NCBI GenBank assembly: GCA_029532415.1
Contig: JAQOTA010000052.1
Location: forward strand, 3,162,001-3,226,000
DNA: 64,000 nt
Reading direction: 5' to 3'
Source of the DNA: Marasmius tenuissimus
Lineage: Eukaryota > Basidiomycota > Agaricomycetes > Agaricales > Marasmiaceae
Each line of letters opens with the position of its first letter. Positions within the stretch are counted from its first letter, which is position 1. Both the position numbers and the translations under genes were made by a program. Positions 1-9,896 of the stretch are shown here, in pieces. The notes beneath the pieces are model-generated. The model was given only the letters and a program-made list of their open reading frames with translations, was not told the origin of the DNA and did no database searches.

Positions 1-97
1 AGCATGGTTGATTCGTCCAAAGCGAGCGATAGACTATAAGTAACTTACAAAGACCGTGCCACTAATCATACAAGGCAGCCTGTGACCTTCAATATAA

Positions 98-2283
98 TCA
101 CTCTCTGCCCGTCCTCCGTCTGAATATCCTCACAGCTTTTCGAAACAAACTCTCCTCGCCCAACCCAAAGAAGACCATAACTCCCGTAAGAGCGACCATC
201 CCGACCAAGGCGTAGCACAACACAGACCACCCGCGACCGTTTGATACATTATCGAAGACCTGACCACCAATGATCGGGCCAACTAGTTCAAAGGATTTCA
301 GCACCGGCACGATCGAGGTAACCGGGTGGCTTACCAGCGTTGCCAATCCCATACGCCAGGTTGAAAGCTCCAGATACGTGCGCATCTAGAGCGTGATAAT
401 AAAAGGTCAAACAGCTGATATGCGAAGGAAATGAGAAAGGACGTACACCCAACTCCGTCCATTCCCTTCGATTCCCTGGCTAATTCAGCGGTCAAAGGCG
501 CAAATCCTCCCGATATGAACATAACTAGGACATCGAAAGTCAGAATGGCAGAAAGGAAGAAAGAAAAGAGAAAGTTCAAGCTCACACTGCACCGCATACG
601 AGATAATAAACAGCGGTAGGATGTTGAACGTCAACGCAATCCAGAATGGTACCGAGAACACCAGGCCGAAGAATATGACGGGGGCTGCACCCAGTCTATC
701 TGCTAGGGTTCCAGCGAGGGCGTTTGCTGTCGTGAACACAAGGGATCAGTAAACGGTAGACGTAGGGGTAAAGGAGAAAGGGACGAAGAGAAGGGGGAGA
801 AGGTAGGGACACCAACGCACATATAAAGCTGGGTACAACAGCCGCGATGAATATCAATCCCACTTTCGTGGAATTGAACCCCCAAACTTCGTTCATATGA
901 ACAGGAAGAGGGGGTTCGAGGGCTGTCATAATGATCCTACGGACGTATGATGAGCTTCCAGTACATGAAGGAGAGGAAAAGATGAGGTGAAAGGAACAGA
1001 CGTACCCATCGACCAAAACACATAGCACAGGTGTCCAAGCTTTCGGAGTTGAGCATAGCTGCTTCAAGACACTCACGAAGGAAACATTGTTTTGCTTCTG
1101 CTCCGCAGTGGTGAAAGTGCTTCCCTCAGACTTCGGTGTCTGCACCTCCGTTACGATTGATTCCGGTTGGCATTTCGATAAACCCGGCGGGTGTACCGGC
1201 GTTTTTGCGCTCGTATCTTCCTTCTTTGTGGAAGGAGAAGCCGGGGCGGCATCATTTGCGGTATCTGCATCGCCGTTTCTTTCTACGTCACCTTCACGTC
1301 CTTCCTCCCGAGTATCAGCCACATGCCGATCCGCCCTGTCATCTTCCTGAGGATCGAACCCCCATTTGATTGCGTCTGCGCGTTCAATAACCACTAGCCG
1401 TACTAGTAAGTCGGCGACAGCGGCTGCGACCCCGAAAATGCAGGTGCCACGGAACCCAAAGCGCTGGTAGAGAGCGCCGCCCACTGGCGGGCCGATCAAG
1501 AACCTGTAGAGAAGAGGGCGAGATCGAATATATGATGGAGAGCATACGTAGACGCAGACGTACCCAACGGACATTCCTGACATCGCAATGCCGAGGTACT
1601 CTGTAATGAGGTTAGGACGGCGAAATCCTGATGAAAGAGAGGTACTAACTTCCGAACGACCTCTCTGGCACTGTGTCGCACAATAGTCCAACCCCTGGAA
1701 CCCACACGAGCGTCGATGCGATACCTTGTAGGCATCGAGCAAGGGCCAACAGCCAGTACGTGGGGGCTTCCATCATCATGATTATTGCCCCGATGAGAAG
1801 TATGATGCCGAGGACCAAAGGAGACTTTCGTGCGTTATAGCGTTCGGAAAGCATCGCGACGGGAATTGTTGCTGAAGGAGGGTAAGAGGCGAGTTGAGTC
1901 GATATCAAGACGTGGCGAAATGGTGAAGGTACTCACAGATAGCTAATCCCATCGACTTTTAACCCGAATCGCAGTCAGCGCCCGTGTAAAAGCAAAAATG
2001 ACCATAGAAGACACCAACATAACTGAACAACAACCATCCAGTGAGACTGGATATATCACTATAGCCGAGTCTCTCGAGTTGAAAAGGTAAGACGGGTACG
2101 ACGAGGGAATAAACTACGAGGTCGACCGAGATTCCTATCAAAACGATACGCGGTTAGCATTAGACAAGTTCACCATGACTGGACGTCGTACTCACCCAGC
2201 CATACCACAAAAGTGACATACCAAGCCCCAGCTCTCCATCTGAGACCGACTGGCGTACGGTTGTGGGGGGATTCTCGAGACAT
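98..2283 (-). CDS. MFS transporter, multi-exon
   Basis: A multi-exon major facilitator superfamily membrane transporter. The first exon (2283-2196) starts with MSRESPHNRTPVG and ends at a GTGAGT donor; exon 2 begins at 2134 and gives WLGISVDLVVYSLVVPVLPF, a typical first MFS helix. Later exons read SERYNARKSP (the loop between helices 2 and 3, with the family's basic pattern), GVGLLCDTVPE, then LIGPPVGGALYQRFGFRG, the motif of helix 5 and its loop. A long polar, acid-rich central loop (about 1330-1090) separates the two halves, and the C-terminal half holds TLADRLGAAP and ends with RRRTGRE. The overall pattern resembles fungal VMAT/drug-type MFS proteins; the substrate cannot be told. The junction near 1937-1965 is ambiguous and may include a 6-nt micro-exon. 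The reading frame looks intact. Confidence 0.85.
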
Positions 2284-2767
2284 CGTACAGTAGCGGGATG
2301 CGAGAGAACCAATCCGGGGATGGTCTTATACCCATGCTTCCGAATAGGTAATAGGCAAAGGGCGTAATAACGTGAGCTGTCTCCTATAGCACTGATGCGA
2401 TCCCGTAGTTTTCTTGGTACCGAGCCCCTCGATGTTACTTGACGCGTTTATACTGATTACTCGAGATCATTGGGCCTGGAGATGATTCATTGGAAGCCAA
2501 TTAGAGCATTTGCAGTGATAGGAGCGAGTCGCGCGTCGTAATGATGGTGGTGAGAAAGCAACATGACAGGGACGCGTCAAGCGCTCGTGCAGTCTCCCCT
2601 GCCGGGCCGGTGACTCTCACGCCTGCCTACGGGCACTTGCGGGTGAGCGTGCCCATTTGGTTTAGGACCTTCATCTTGTGAGTACATACTTATCCAAACT
2701 CCTCATTAATCTCAGAATCTATCCAATTTTTGCTTACTCTTACACCGTAGCAAGTCAAACTGTGAAC
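2284..2767. promoter_or_regulatory. Divergent intergenic region with a 5' UTR intron
   Basis: No gene seen. This interval separates the MFS gene (-) from the F-box gene (+), so it holds both promoters. Near the F-box gene there is a good intron in the leader: donor GTGAGTACATAC at about 2678 and acceptor ACCGTAG at about 2750. The in-frame open frame that begins at the GTG of this donor is therefore not part of the protein. Confidence 0.5.
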
Positions 2768-4438
2768 ATGTCGGACAGTGATATGGAAGTTCTGACTCAA
2801 GAGAATCGACGGTTGGTCCAGCTCAACTCGCAATTGCTCGACGAAAATGCAATGTTGCGGGATGAAGTAGAACGGCTTAACGCCATCATCAGAGAGACTC
2901 GGCCGTTTTTAGATCCTATCTTCACGGACTGGAAACAGATCTCCTTGAGGAGACTCAGGACCAGCAACACACCAATAGACTCGAACAGCCGACCTGTTCG
3001 CTATGATATTTCCAAAATTCCGACAGAGATCTTGAGCGAAATCTTCACGCACTATTGTTCGACTGGCGTATCGCCGAGATTGAGCCCCCTTCCATTCAAA
3101 CTGTCGTTCGTATGTCGACTCTGGAGGGATTTGGTGCTTTCTATGCCGTCTTTGTGGACATGGATTACTCTCGATTTTGGGGAGGATTGGGCATGCGATC
3201 CATCCTTGTTAACACTGTACCTGGCGCGTTCCCGGAGCTCCCCGCTGCACCTCTATATTGCCGATAGTGGGGGCAGTCATGACGACTATACGAGGGAATT
3301 GTTGCGGAAGTGCGTGCTTGTGGGAATCCTACTTAACCACTCCGACCGTTGGGCTTCCCTTGTTCTTTATGCGGACGGCTACACAACACAATGGGCAGAG
3401 CCTTTTCTCAGAAACCCAATGCCTCCTTCGTTCCCGAACCTCAGGAGCCTCGAATTTCGATGGGCGCGAACTCAGCATTTCAATCCAGAAGATGAGCTCA
3501 TAATTCCGAACGATGAAATCTGTGCTTTATTCCAACACCCGCCAAATCTCACCACTCTCAGTCTTCCCTACTTCCCACGTCTTACCAACCCCCCAGAACC
3601 GTATCTCATCAATTTTCCGTACTCTCAAATAACTCATTTCATCTTACACTGTCCACTGTCCAATCTCAGCATGCCAAGAGCGTGGGAGCCCTTCCCCAAC
3701 CTCCAAGAGCTCTCCATTCCCCTATACAACCTCACCTTCAGCTACATCCTCGACATGAAGTACATCCAATGGGAAAATCGATTTCGACATGACACTCTAA
3801 CCACCATCAACATCCACTTCCCACCTTACATAGACGGGGAGCTGAGCGTCCACCTGTTCTTTCGAACAGTGATTGTTCCCGCATTGAAGTCCCTCACCGT
3901 AATTTGCCCTCGAAACGCCACAGTCGAAGGTGTATCTGGATGCGGTCGACCGTACCCGTCAGGGCCCTGGGACTCGGACGCGCTGGAGGACATGATACAA
4001 CGATCCGGATGTCAAATTGAACATCTCGAACTAGTTAATATCTTCGTATATGAGATCGACATCAAGAAGACGCTTCAGGTCCTACCTGACCTGACACACC
4101 TCACGTTTTACGAACCGGGAGATAACGAGTATCTTGTTCAATCCACAACGCGGTTGCTCGCGTGCCTTACTGAGGGAGAACAGACGGACGCTCCGAGGTT
4201 GAGGGAGCTCGGGATTGCGTTTGCTTTTCCTGATTACACCGACGAGGAGCATGCGGAAGGGGATAAGTGGCTGGCACAGCGGGTAATTGATATGGCTCAG
4301 GCTCGTGCAGAGAGAAAGCTCCCAAAGCTGAAGATGACGACTCGGATTGGTCGACCCTTGTTACGATCTACAAGGGAGATCCTTGCTGAGATAGATAAGG
4401 AAGGTATCGGGGAACTGATTGTATTGGTCGAACCGTAG
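2768..4438 (+). CDS. F-box domain protein
   Basis: A single-exon protein of 556 residues. Residues 1-45 form a short coiled coil (LVQLNSQLLDENAML), and an F-box follows at about residues 83-125 (IPTEILSEIFTHYC, then FVCRLWRDLVLSMPSLW). The rest is the long, loosely leucine-rich region found in the very large F-box families of Agaricomycetes. Such proteins act as substrate adaptors of SCF ubiquitin ligases through Skp1; the target is unknown. The start is placed at the ATG at 2768, because upstream in-frame sequence lies in a leader intron (GTGAGT donor at 2678). No disruption is seen. Confidence 0.85.
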   Translation: MSDSDMEVLTQENRRLVQLNSQLLDENAMLRDEVERLNAIIRETRPFLDPIFTDWKQISLRRLRTSNTPIDSNSRPVRYDISKIPTEILSEIFTHYCSTGVSPRLSPLPFKLSFVCRLWRDLVLSMPSLWTWITLDFGEDWACDPSLLTLYLARSRSSPLHLYIADSGGSHDDYTRELLRKCVLVGILLNHSDRWASLVLYADGYTTQWAEPFLRNPMPPSFPNLRSLEFRWARTQHFNPEDELIIPNDEICALFQHPPNLTTLSLPYFPRLTNPPEPYLINFPYSQITHFILHCPLSNLSMPRAWEPFPNLQELSIPLYNLTFSYILDMKYIQWENRFRHDTLTTINIHFPPYIDGELSVHLFFRTVIVPALKSLTVICPRNATVEGVSGCGRPYPSGPWDSDALEDMIQRSGCQIEHLELVNIFVYEIDIKKTLQVLPDLTHLTFYEPGDNEYLVQSTTRLLACLTEGEQTDAPRLRELGIAFAFPDYTDEEHAEGDKWLAQRVIDMAQARAERKLPKLKMTTRIGRPLLRSTREILAEIDKEGIGELIVLVEP

Positions 4439-4625
4439 TTACGCGTCAATACTTACTATCTGTACCTCCAGATATTCGCTCACCTGAAAGGACTCATACC
4501 AACCCGATGCCCATTCTCTGGGTGCTAGGTCGCCCCTGAGATCAAAGAGAGGCATGATCGTTGAAGGAGATGTTAGTGCATGTCAGATTGTTTGTCCAAA
4601 CTCGTTTTTGAGCACGGTACGGTAT

Positions 4626-4739
4626 GGTGAGATGGCCGAGCGGTCTAAGGCGCCAGACTAAGGATCAACGTGTTTGACGCGTTCCACTTCGGTGGTAATC
4701 TGGTCCTCCGGGGCGTGGGTTCGAATCCCACTCTCATCA
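4626..4739 (+). tRNA. tRNA-Leu(AAG), 34-nt intron
   Basis: The cloverleaf can be folded by eye. Acceptor stem GGTGAGA pairs with TCTCATC (one G-U), discriminator A. D-arm GGCCGAGCGGTCTAAGGC, anticodon stem CCAGA/TCTGG with anticodon AAG at 4660-4662, a long variable arm, and T-arm GTGGGTTCGAATCCCAC. The 34-nt intron (4664-4697) sits one base 3' of the anticodon, the standard position for eukaryotic nuclear tRNA introns. Mature length is about 80 nt. The long variable arm and discriminator A fit leucine. Confidence 0.93.
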
Positions 4740-5116
4740 CTGAGGACTCCAGAGAACTTACTTTTTCTCCTTCACGGCAATACGATCGTTCAACGTTGAA
4801 GTTGCAGTTGTTCTTGTAACACTTTTCTACTACATGAGGAGGGATATGGGTTCGCAATCTCCGATAACTATCGCCGGACTAGACACTGAACATCACAAAA
4901 ACCCTACCGCGTAATCACCGTAGCGCATGCGCACATCTAGAATGGTTTTCGTGCATTATCCGGTGCCTAATCAGGTCACTATCGAGCATCCAACAGCTGG
5001 CGCGTTATTGGCACGCAATCTCCGGTCTCTGGGGGTCAAAGGTGCCCGATCGATGAGTACGAATTGTAAATGTCTGCCGTTCACGTCTCGAGACTCACGT
5101 TAGATTGTACAAACAT
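4740..5116. other. Spacer between tRNA genes
   Basis: No supported gene. Short open frames on the minus strand here include the complement of the tRNA and are artefacts. Confidence 0.5.
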
Positions 5117-5222
5117 GGTGAGATGGCCGAGCGGTCTAAGGCGCCAGACTAAGGACCAACGCGTTCTGACGCGTGAAGTAATCTGGTCCTCCGGGGCGTG
5201 GGTTCGAATCCCACTCTCATCA
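5117..5222 (+). tRNA. tRNA-Leu(AAG), 26-nt intron
   Basis: Second copy of the upstream tRNA-Leu in the same orientation. Acceptor, D-, anticodon and T-arms are identical to the first copy, with anticodon AAG at 5151-5153. The intron (5155-5180) is 26 nt and differs from the 34-nt intron of the first copy in length and sequence, while the mature part is conserved. This points to a tandem duplication in which only the exonic part is under constraint. Confidence 0.93.
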
Positions 5223-6419
5223 ATGGACCATAGGGTATAAGCCTCTTTTGCTGTCATTTTTGGCGAATTTCACTTCAGGACGGAATACGGATACGGATGT
5301 GCGATCTTCACTGTTCAAAAATTCAAATGTGGCTGGAAGTTACTCCTTGAAAATGACGGTACTCACAAGCCTAAGCTCGGGTCTACTCAGTACTCAGTCC
5401 TCTCTGCTGAAAAATCGATGACCATGCACTCAAGGACGCGCATAAATCACGTGATGAAAAAGTATGACCTAAGCCAGCGTTTAAATAAATCTTTTTTTCT
5501 GGTGATGCTCAGCAATATTTTCTTCGTCTCCCACTCTCAAAAAAATGTTCGATGCCTTTGGTGAGCTTCAGAGTCCAACTTTTTTCTTCCAAGATGACTT
5601 TATTCTCTTCCCCGTCCTACACGACCATGCCGAGGAATAGAGGTTATCTGTTCGCAACAGATACGCTTTCTACGGAGAGCCCAATGTACTTGCCAGTGCA
5701 ATTTAGTCTGAATTCATTCTTTCCTCTTCATTTTACTGGTCTCCTTCGCTTCTTTTGCTGACTTTTTCATATCTCAGAATCATGAAAGCAACCTTACCCG
5801 TCGATGAACATACGACGTAAGTCAACTTTCCCGCGGACCTTGCCATCTACAACTCCGTCGACTCTGGTCAACCTTACGAGTCGCGGTCCAGACTACGCCG
5901 TCACCTTTATGATGAATTTTCCGTTACATTCGCAGTTTCCACTCTAGCGTCCATTCAGTACTCCCCCAATGCGGAACGCTTACATTCCCCCTCTGTACCG
6001 TGTTGAACCCAAAAGGCATGTGTTGAGTGTGGGCCGCTCCTCTTCGGAGGTTGTTGCGCTGGCGGGAAGCGGGGGTCGACGCGGTGAGGGTTCGCAATGA
6101 CCTTCCTTTGGATGTCTGATTCTCTTCTCATTCTTGCTCTTGCTTCTCGATCTTCGTCTTCAACTCGAACTGACCCTATCTTCCTTCCTCTTTGTAGATC
6201 GTCGTTGAAGGAAGTAGCTAGAAAGGGACTTACGGTAGCTGGTAAATAGCGACACCGGTGTTACTGTGTCGACGCTAGGTATAATGCATGTGCTTTCTAT
6301 TCTACCTCCGTCACCGGCATCGATGCTTTCAAATTATACCTGCGTGTGAAGAAAACAGGACTGACAGGGCTTAGGCTGGTTTAGGGTGGACTGGGTCACG
6401 CTCGTTTCACTTATCCACT
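5223..6419. other. Gene-poor interval, 1.2 kb
   Basis: No convincing gene. Several short open frames (the longest plus-strand one at 5552-5761) lack splice support, a good start context or recognisable motifs. Sequence just before 6420 presumably carries the promoter of the first hydrolase copy. Confidence 0.45.
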
Positions 6420-7690
6420 ATGGACGCCGCCCTCTACAAAGATGTCGAGACCTCTCGCGGTCTCAAGTACCACTATTACTTCTCACCACCAACGCAAGGA
6501 AAACGAACTCTCGTGTTCCTTCATGGTTTTCCCTCTACCTCGTACGATTGACCAAGCAAGTCGTCAACGCTTTCTGGTTGACGACGTCTGTGATACTGAT
6601 CAGATCTCCAGGTACCGTTCTTTGAAGAGAAAGGATATGGCCTGATTGTACCTGATACGCTTGGATATGGCGGGACAGCCAAACCGACAGATCCAGCGCA
6701 GTATAAGTACAGTCTACTCGTGAAGGATATCGTCGACATCTTGGATGCCGAGAAGATCGACAAGGCAGTTTTTATCGGGCACGATTGGTACGCCTCGTAA
6801 ACATTCATTCTCCAAGGACAAAGCACTAACAATGCGCCATTTGTTTCTGCTCGCAGGGGTTCTGTGATCGCTGCCCGTACCGTTCAGTACTTTCCAGAAC
6901 GTGTCTCTGCCTTTGCATGTCTTGCTGCTGCCTACAATCCACCCAACCCCCAGCTTGACTACGAGCAGATCAAGGCGTTCGTCCAGGAGAAGTTTGGGTA
7001 TCAGTCGCTCGGGTACTGGGCATTCTTCAACGAAGACAATGCTGCGAAGGTCATTGAGGACAATGTGGGTACATCAGAGACATCTTCGAAACGACTGTGT
7101 CGTCCGATAACCTGACTGACATCGCCCAGTTCGAGAAATTCTTCAACATCGTATATCCTGAAGACCCAAAGATATGGAAGTCCGACCTCACTCCAACGGG
7201 AGCCCTCAAGAATTATCTGCAAACGAAACCGGCGGCGCCAGCGCCATCGTGGTTGACCGCGGAGGTATCCCCGTTTCCCCAATGTTCACCTCCCAACATT
7301 GGCTCACATAAGTTGTCGTATAGGAGATACGACTCCATTCTGAGAAATTGTTGGAAGGAGGCCTTACCGCGCCAACGTGTTACTACAAAAGCATGCTTCG
7401 TCATGCAAAGGAAGACGACGAAGGTCCGTCCTTTCGAACCTTTCACCTTGGCTCAATCTGAACGAACCAATCATCTAGCTATCCCTCTCGAGCGGTATAA
7501 AACAGACAAGCCGCACTTTTTTGCCGCTGCATTAGAAGATCACGTTGGGGTGGCATCGTTTTCGATCGAACAAACGAAGATGTTTTGTCAGAACGCTACC
7601 ATCAAGGAGTTCCAGGCAAACCATTGGGTGCAGATACAAAAAGCGGACGAGCTAAATAAAGAATTGGGCGCGTGGCTGGAAGGATTATGA
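6420..7690 (+). pseudogene. Epoxide-hydrolase-like alpha/beta hydrolase, copy 1, disrupted
   Basis: Tandem paralogue of the gene at 8018-9289, with the same exons and strong protein identity: oxyanion-hole motif HGFPSTSYD, nucleophile motif GHDW followed by GSVIAAR, and C-terminal ANHWVQ with the likely catalytic His. At the end of exon 1 copy 2 reads TACGATTGGAGGTACCAGGC; copy 1 lacks five bases (GAGGT), which makes TGA at 6549-6551 after only 43 codons and removes the conserved Trp and the splice donor context. No nearby alternative donor restores the phase. All later exons still read open, including the stop at 7688-7690, so the loss looks recent. A downstream ATG or unusual splicing could still yield a shortened protein, but the oxyanion-hole end would be missing. 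Confidence 0.75.
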
Positions 7691-8017
7691 AGACCCCCTC
7701 GGAAATGTGTACGATGCGGTAGTGAGTAAATGAAACATCTAGTCAAGATCCACCCAAAATTAAGGACAAACCATACAGGTAGGAGGTGGCGGTGGGAGGG
7801 GCCAACGCATGGTCACCGGTCAATCACGGTAATCACATCTTCGTGCTGTGTCAGGTTCGGTGGTATTCTGTAGGTGTAATGAACCGGGCCTTCTCTTTCC
7901 CTTGGAAACTTATAATCACCGTCCATCAGCTATCCTAAATCCCTGTATTTTCGTGTGATTCGCGGGAAGCCAAGAACATAAGTAAGAGGACGCTCGTTCC
8001 TCTGAAACACCAACAAC
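7691..8017. promoter_or_regulatory. Spacer and promoter of hydrolase copy 2
   Basis: No gene seen. The interval holds the 3' end of copy 1 and the leader of copy 2, with no clear motif that I can assign. Confidence 0.35.
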
Positions 8018-9289
8018 ATGGATCCCGCTCTCTACAAAGACGTTGAGACCTCTCGCGGTTTCAAGTATCACTATTACTTTTCAGCCCCGAAGCAGGGAAA
8101 GCAAACGCTTGTCTTCCTCCATGGGTTTCCCTCCACCTCGTACGATTGGAGGTACCAGGCAAGTCATCGACGCTGTCTGTCTATAAAGTATCCCTCCTGA
8201 CGACGACGACGACGATTTCAGGTCCCGTTCTTCAAGAAGAAAGGATATGGCATAATCGTCCCCGATACTCTCGGATACGGTGGAACAGCCAAACCGACAG
8301 ACCCAGCACAGTACAAATACAGTCTACTCGTGAAGGACATCACCGATATCTTGGACGCCGAGAAAATCGACAAGGCTGTCTTCATCGGACACGATTGGTA
8401 CGTCCCGTCGCCGACACTATGGACATAACGCTGACCGGCGCTTCGTAGGGGATCCATGATCGCTGCACGTATGGTCAACTACTTCCCAGAACGCGTCTCT
8501 GCCTTCGCATGTCTCGCCGTCGCCTACGCACCACCCAACCCTCAATTCGACTACGAATATATTAAGACGTTCGTAAAGGAGAGAATTGGCTATGAATCGG
8601 TCGGGTACTGGGCGTTCCTCAACGAAGAGGACGCCGCCAAGACGATCGAAGCAAACGTGAGTTTCTCCCGGAGCCATTATCGAATCCAACTGTTCTGACT
8701 TCCAAGCACTGGCAGTTTGAGAAATTCTACAACATCGTGTATCCCGAAGACCCAGAATTATGGAAATCCGACTTCACCCCAATGGGAGCTCTCAAGGACT
8801 ACTTGACCACGAAGCCGGCGGCGCCATCGCCATCGTGGTTGACCGCAGAGGTCAGTCACTCTTCGCGTTTCAATCCTCGACGGCCTCGCCTGAGACGAGT
8901 AAATCTACGCCGTGCAGGAAAAGCAAGTCCAAACCCGCGACCTGTTAGCAGGAGGACTCGCTGCACCGACATGTTACTACAAGGGCATGCTTCGTCATGC
9001 GAAAGAGGATGATCAAGGTCTGTCGTTTTAGGTGTCGTGTCTTGCCCCAAGCTGAATCATTGGCCGCAACCTCCTAGCTATCCCTCTTGAACGATACAAG
9101 ACGGATAAGCCTCACTTCTTCGGTGCTGCATTGGAAGATTATGTCGCCGTTTCATCGTTTGCAGTACACCAGACAAAGATGTATTGCGAGAATGCTACCA
9201 TCAAGGAGTTCGAAGCGAACCATTGGGTACAGCTGCAGAAGGCTGACCAGGTGAATAGGGATCTAGGCGAGTGGCTGGAAGGGCTGTGA
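8018..9289 (+). CDS. Alpha/beta hydrolase, epoxide-hydrolase-like (copy 2)
   Basis: A complete six-exon gene giving 323 residues: exons 8018-8158, 8222-8397, 8449-8656, 8716-8850, 8918-9017 and 9078-9289. It has the layout of the soluble epoxide hydrolase branch of the alpha/beta hydrolase fold: HGFP oxyanion-hole motif (about residues 35-38) followed by Trp, catalytic Asp in GHDWGS, a cap region with PSW and TCYYK, and a C-terminal NHWVQ with the probable catalytic His. Such enzymes hydrolyse epoxides or esters; the substrate is unknown. Intron 1 uses a GC donor (CAG|GCAAGT). The neighbour at 6420 is a broken tandem duplicate, so this is the working copy. Confidence 0.88.
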
Positions 9290-9896
9290 GGTGTTCTAGA
9301 AACATGTACTGTATGATGGAGTAGGCGAAGATCGTGACCTTGATTCGATTTATACGACGTTCGGCGTCGAACGTCGTAAAGTTTGACACCTGTGCCTTTT
9401 CTTCCCTGGAGCATAGTATGTAGACGTGCATGACGACCGACTCATCTTCATCCCAAAGAGTTGGATATCATAAACTAGACTCATATAAGTATTACAACAA
9501 TCTACTACGGAATATGCAACGATAGGAATGATATAGCACAAGCGAGGGTACTCGAGCAGTAATGGAATGGTATATACTAAACGAAACAGCACGGAGGAAG
9601 GAGGGAATGTTGATTACGCTAGGGGAGGTTGCGACCGGTTATATACAGCAAATGGAAGGGATCGGAGGGTAGGGAGGGGGGTGTAGAAAAGCGATTGCGA
9701 GATCCCGCTCGTGATACCACTATGTAGATCCAAAATCAACCCGGGATATGTACACTCAAGAAAGAGAAATTACTGCAGGAAATCGCGGCTGGAATTAATA
9801 CTATACAGTTCAGTTCAACTTTTCAATGGACTTTCTTTTTGGAGGACGATGGAAGGAGGGGACGGGGGTGGTCTGGACCTTTGCCGGCTAGAGGTG
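9290..9896. other. Convergent intergenic region
   Basis: The 3' regions of the hydrolase (+) and the coiled-coil gene (-) meet here. No gene is supported. It contains a perfect 11-bp inverted repeat, listed separately. Confidence 0.5.
9353..9378. repeat. Perfect 11-bp inverted repeat (hairpin)
   Basis: TACGACGTTCG (9353-9363), loop GCGT, then CGAACGTCGTA (9368-9378). It lies about 65 bp past the hydrolase stop, between convergent genes. It may be a 3'-end or processing hairpin; the role is inference. Confidence 0.6.

Noticed and set aside
2678..2767. Extended N-terminus of the F-box protein starting at GTG
   Set aside because: The stretch is a leader intron with GTGAGT donor and TAG acceptor; ATG at 2768 is the start.
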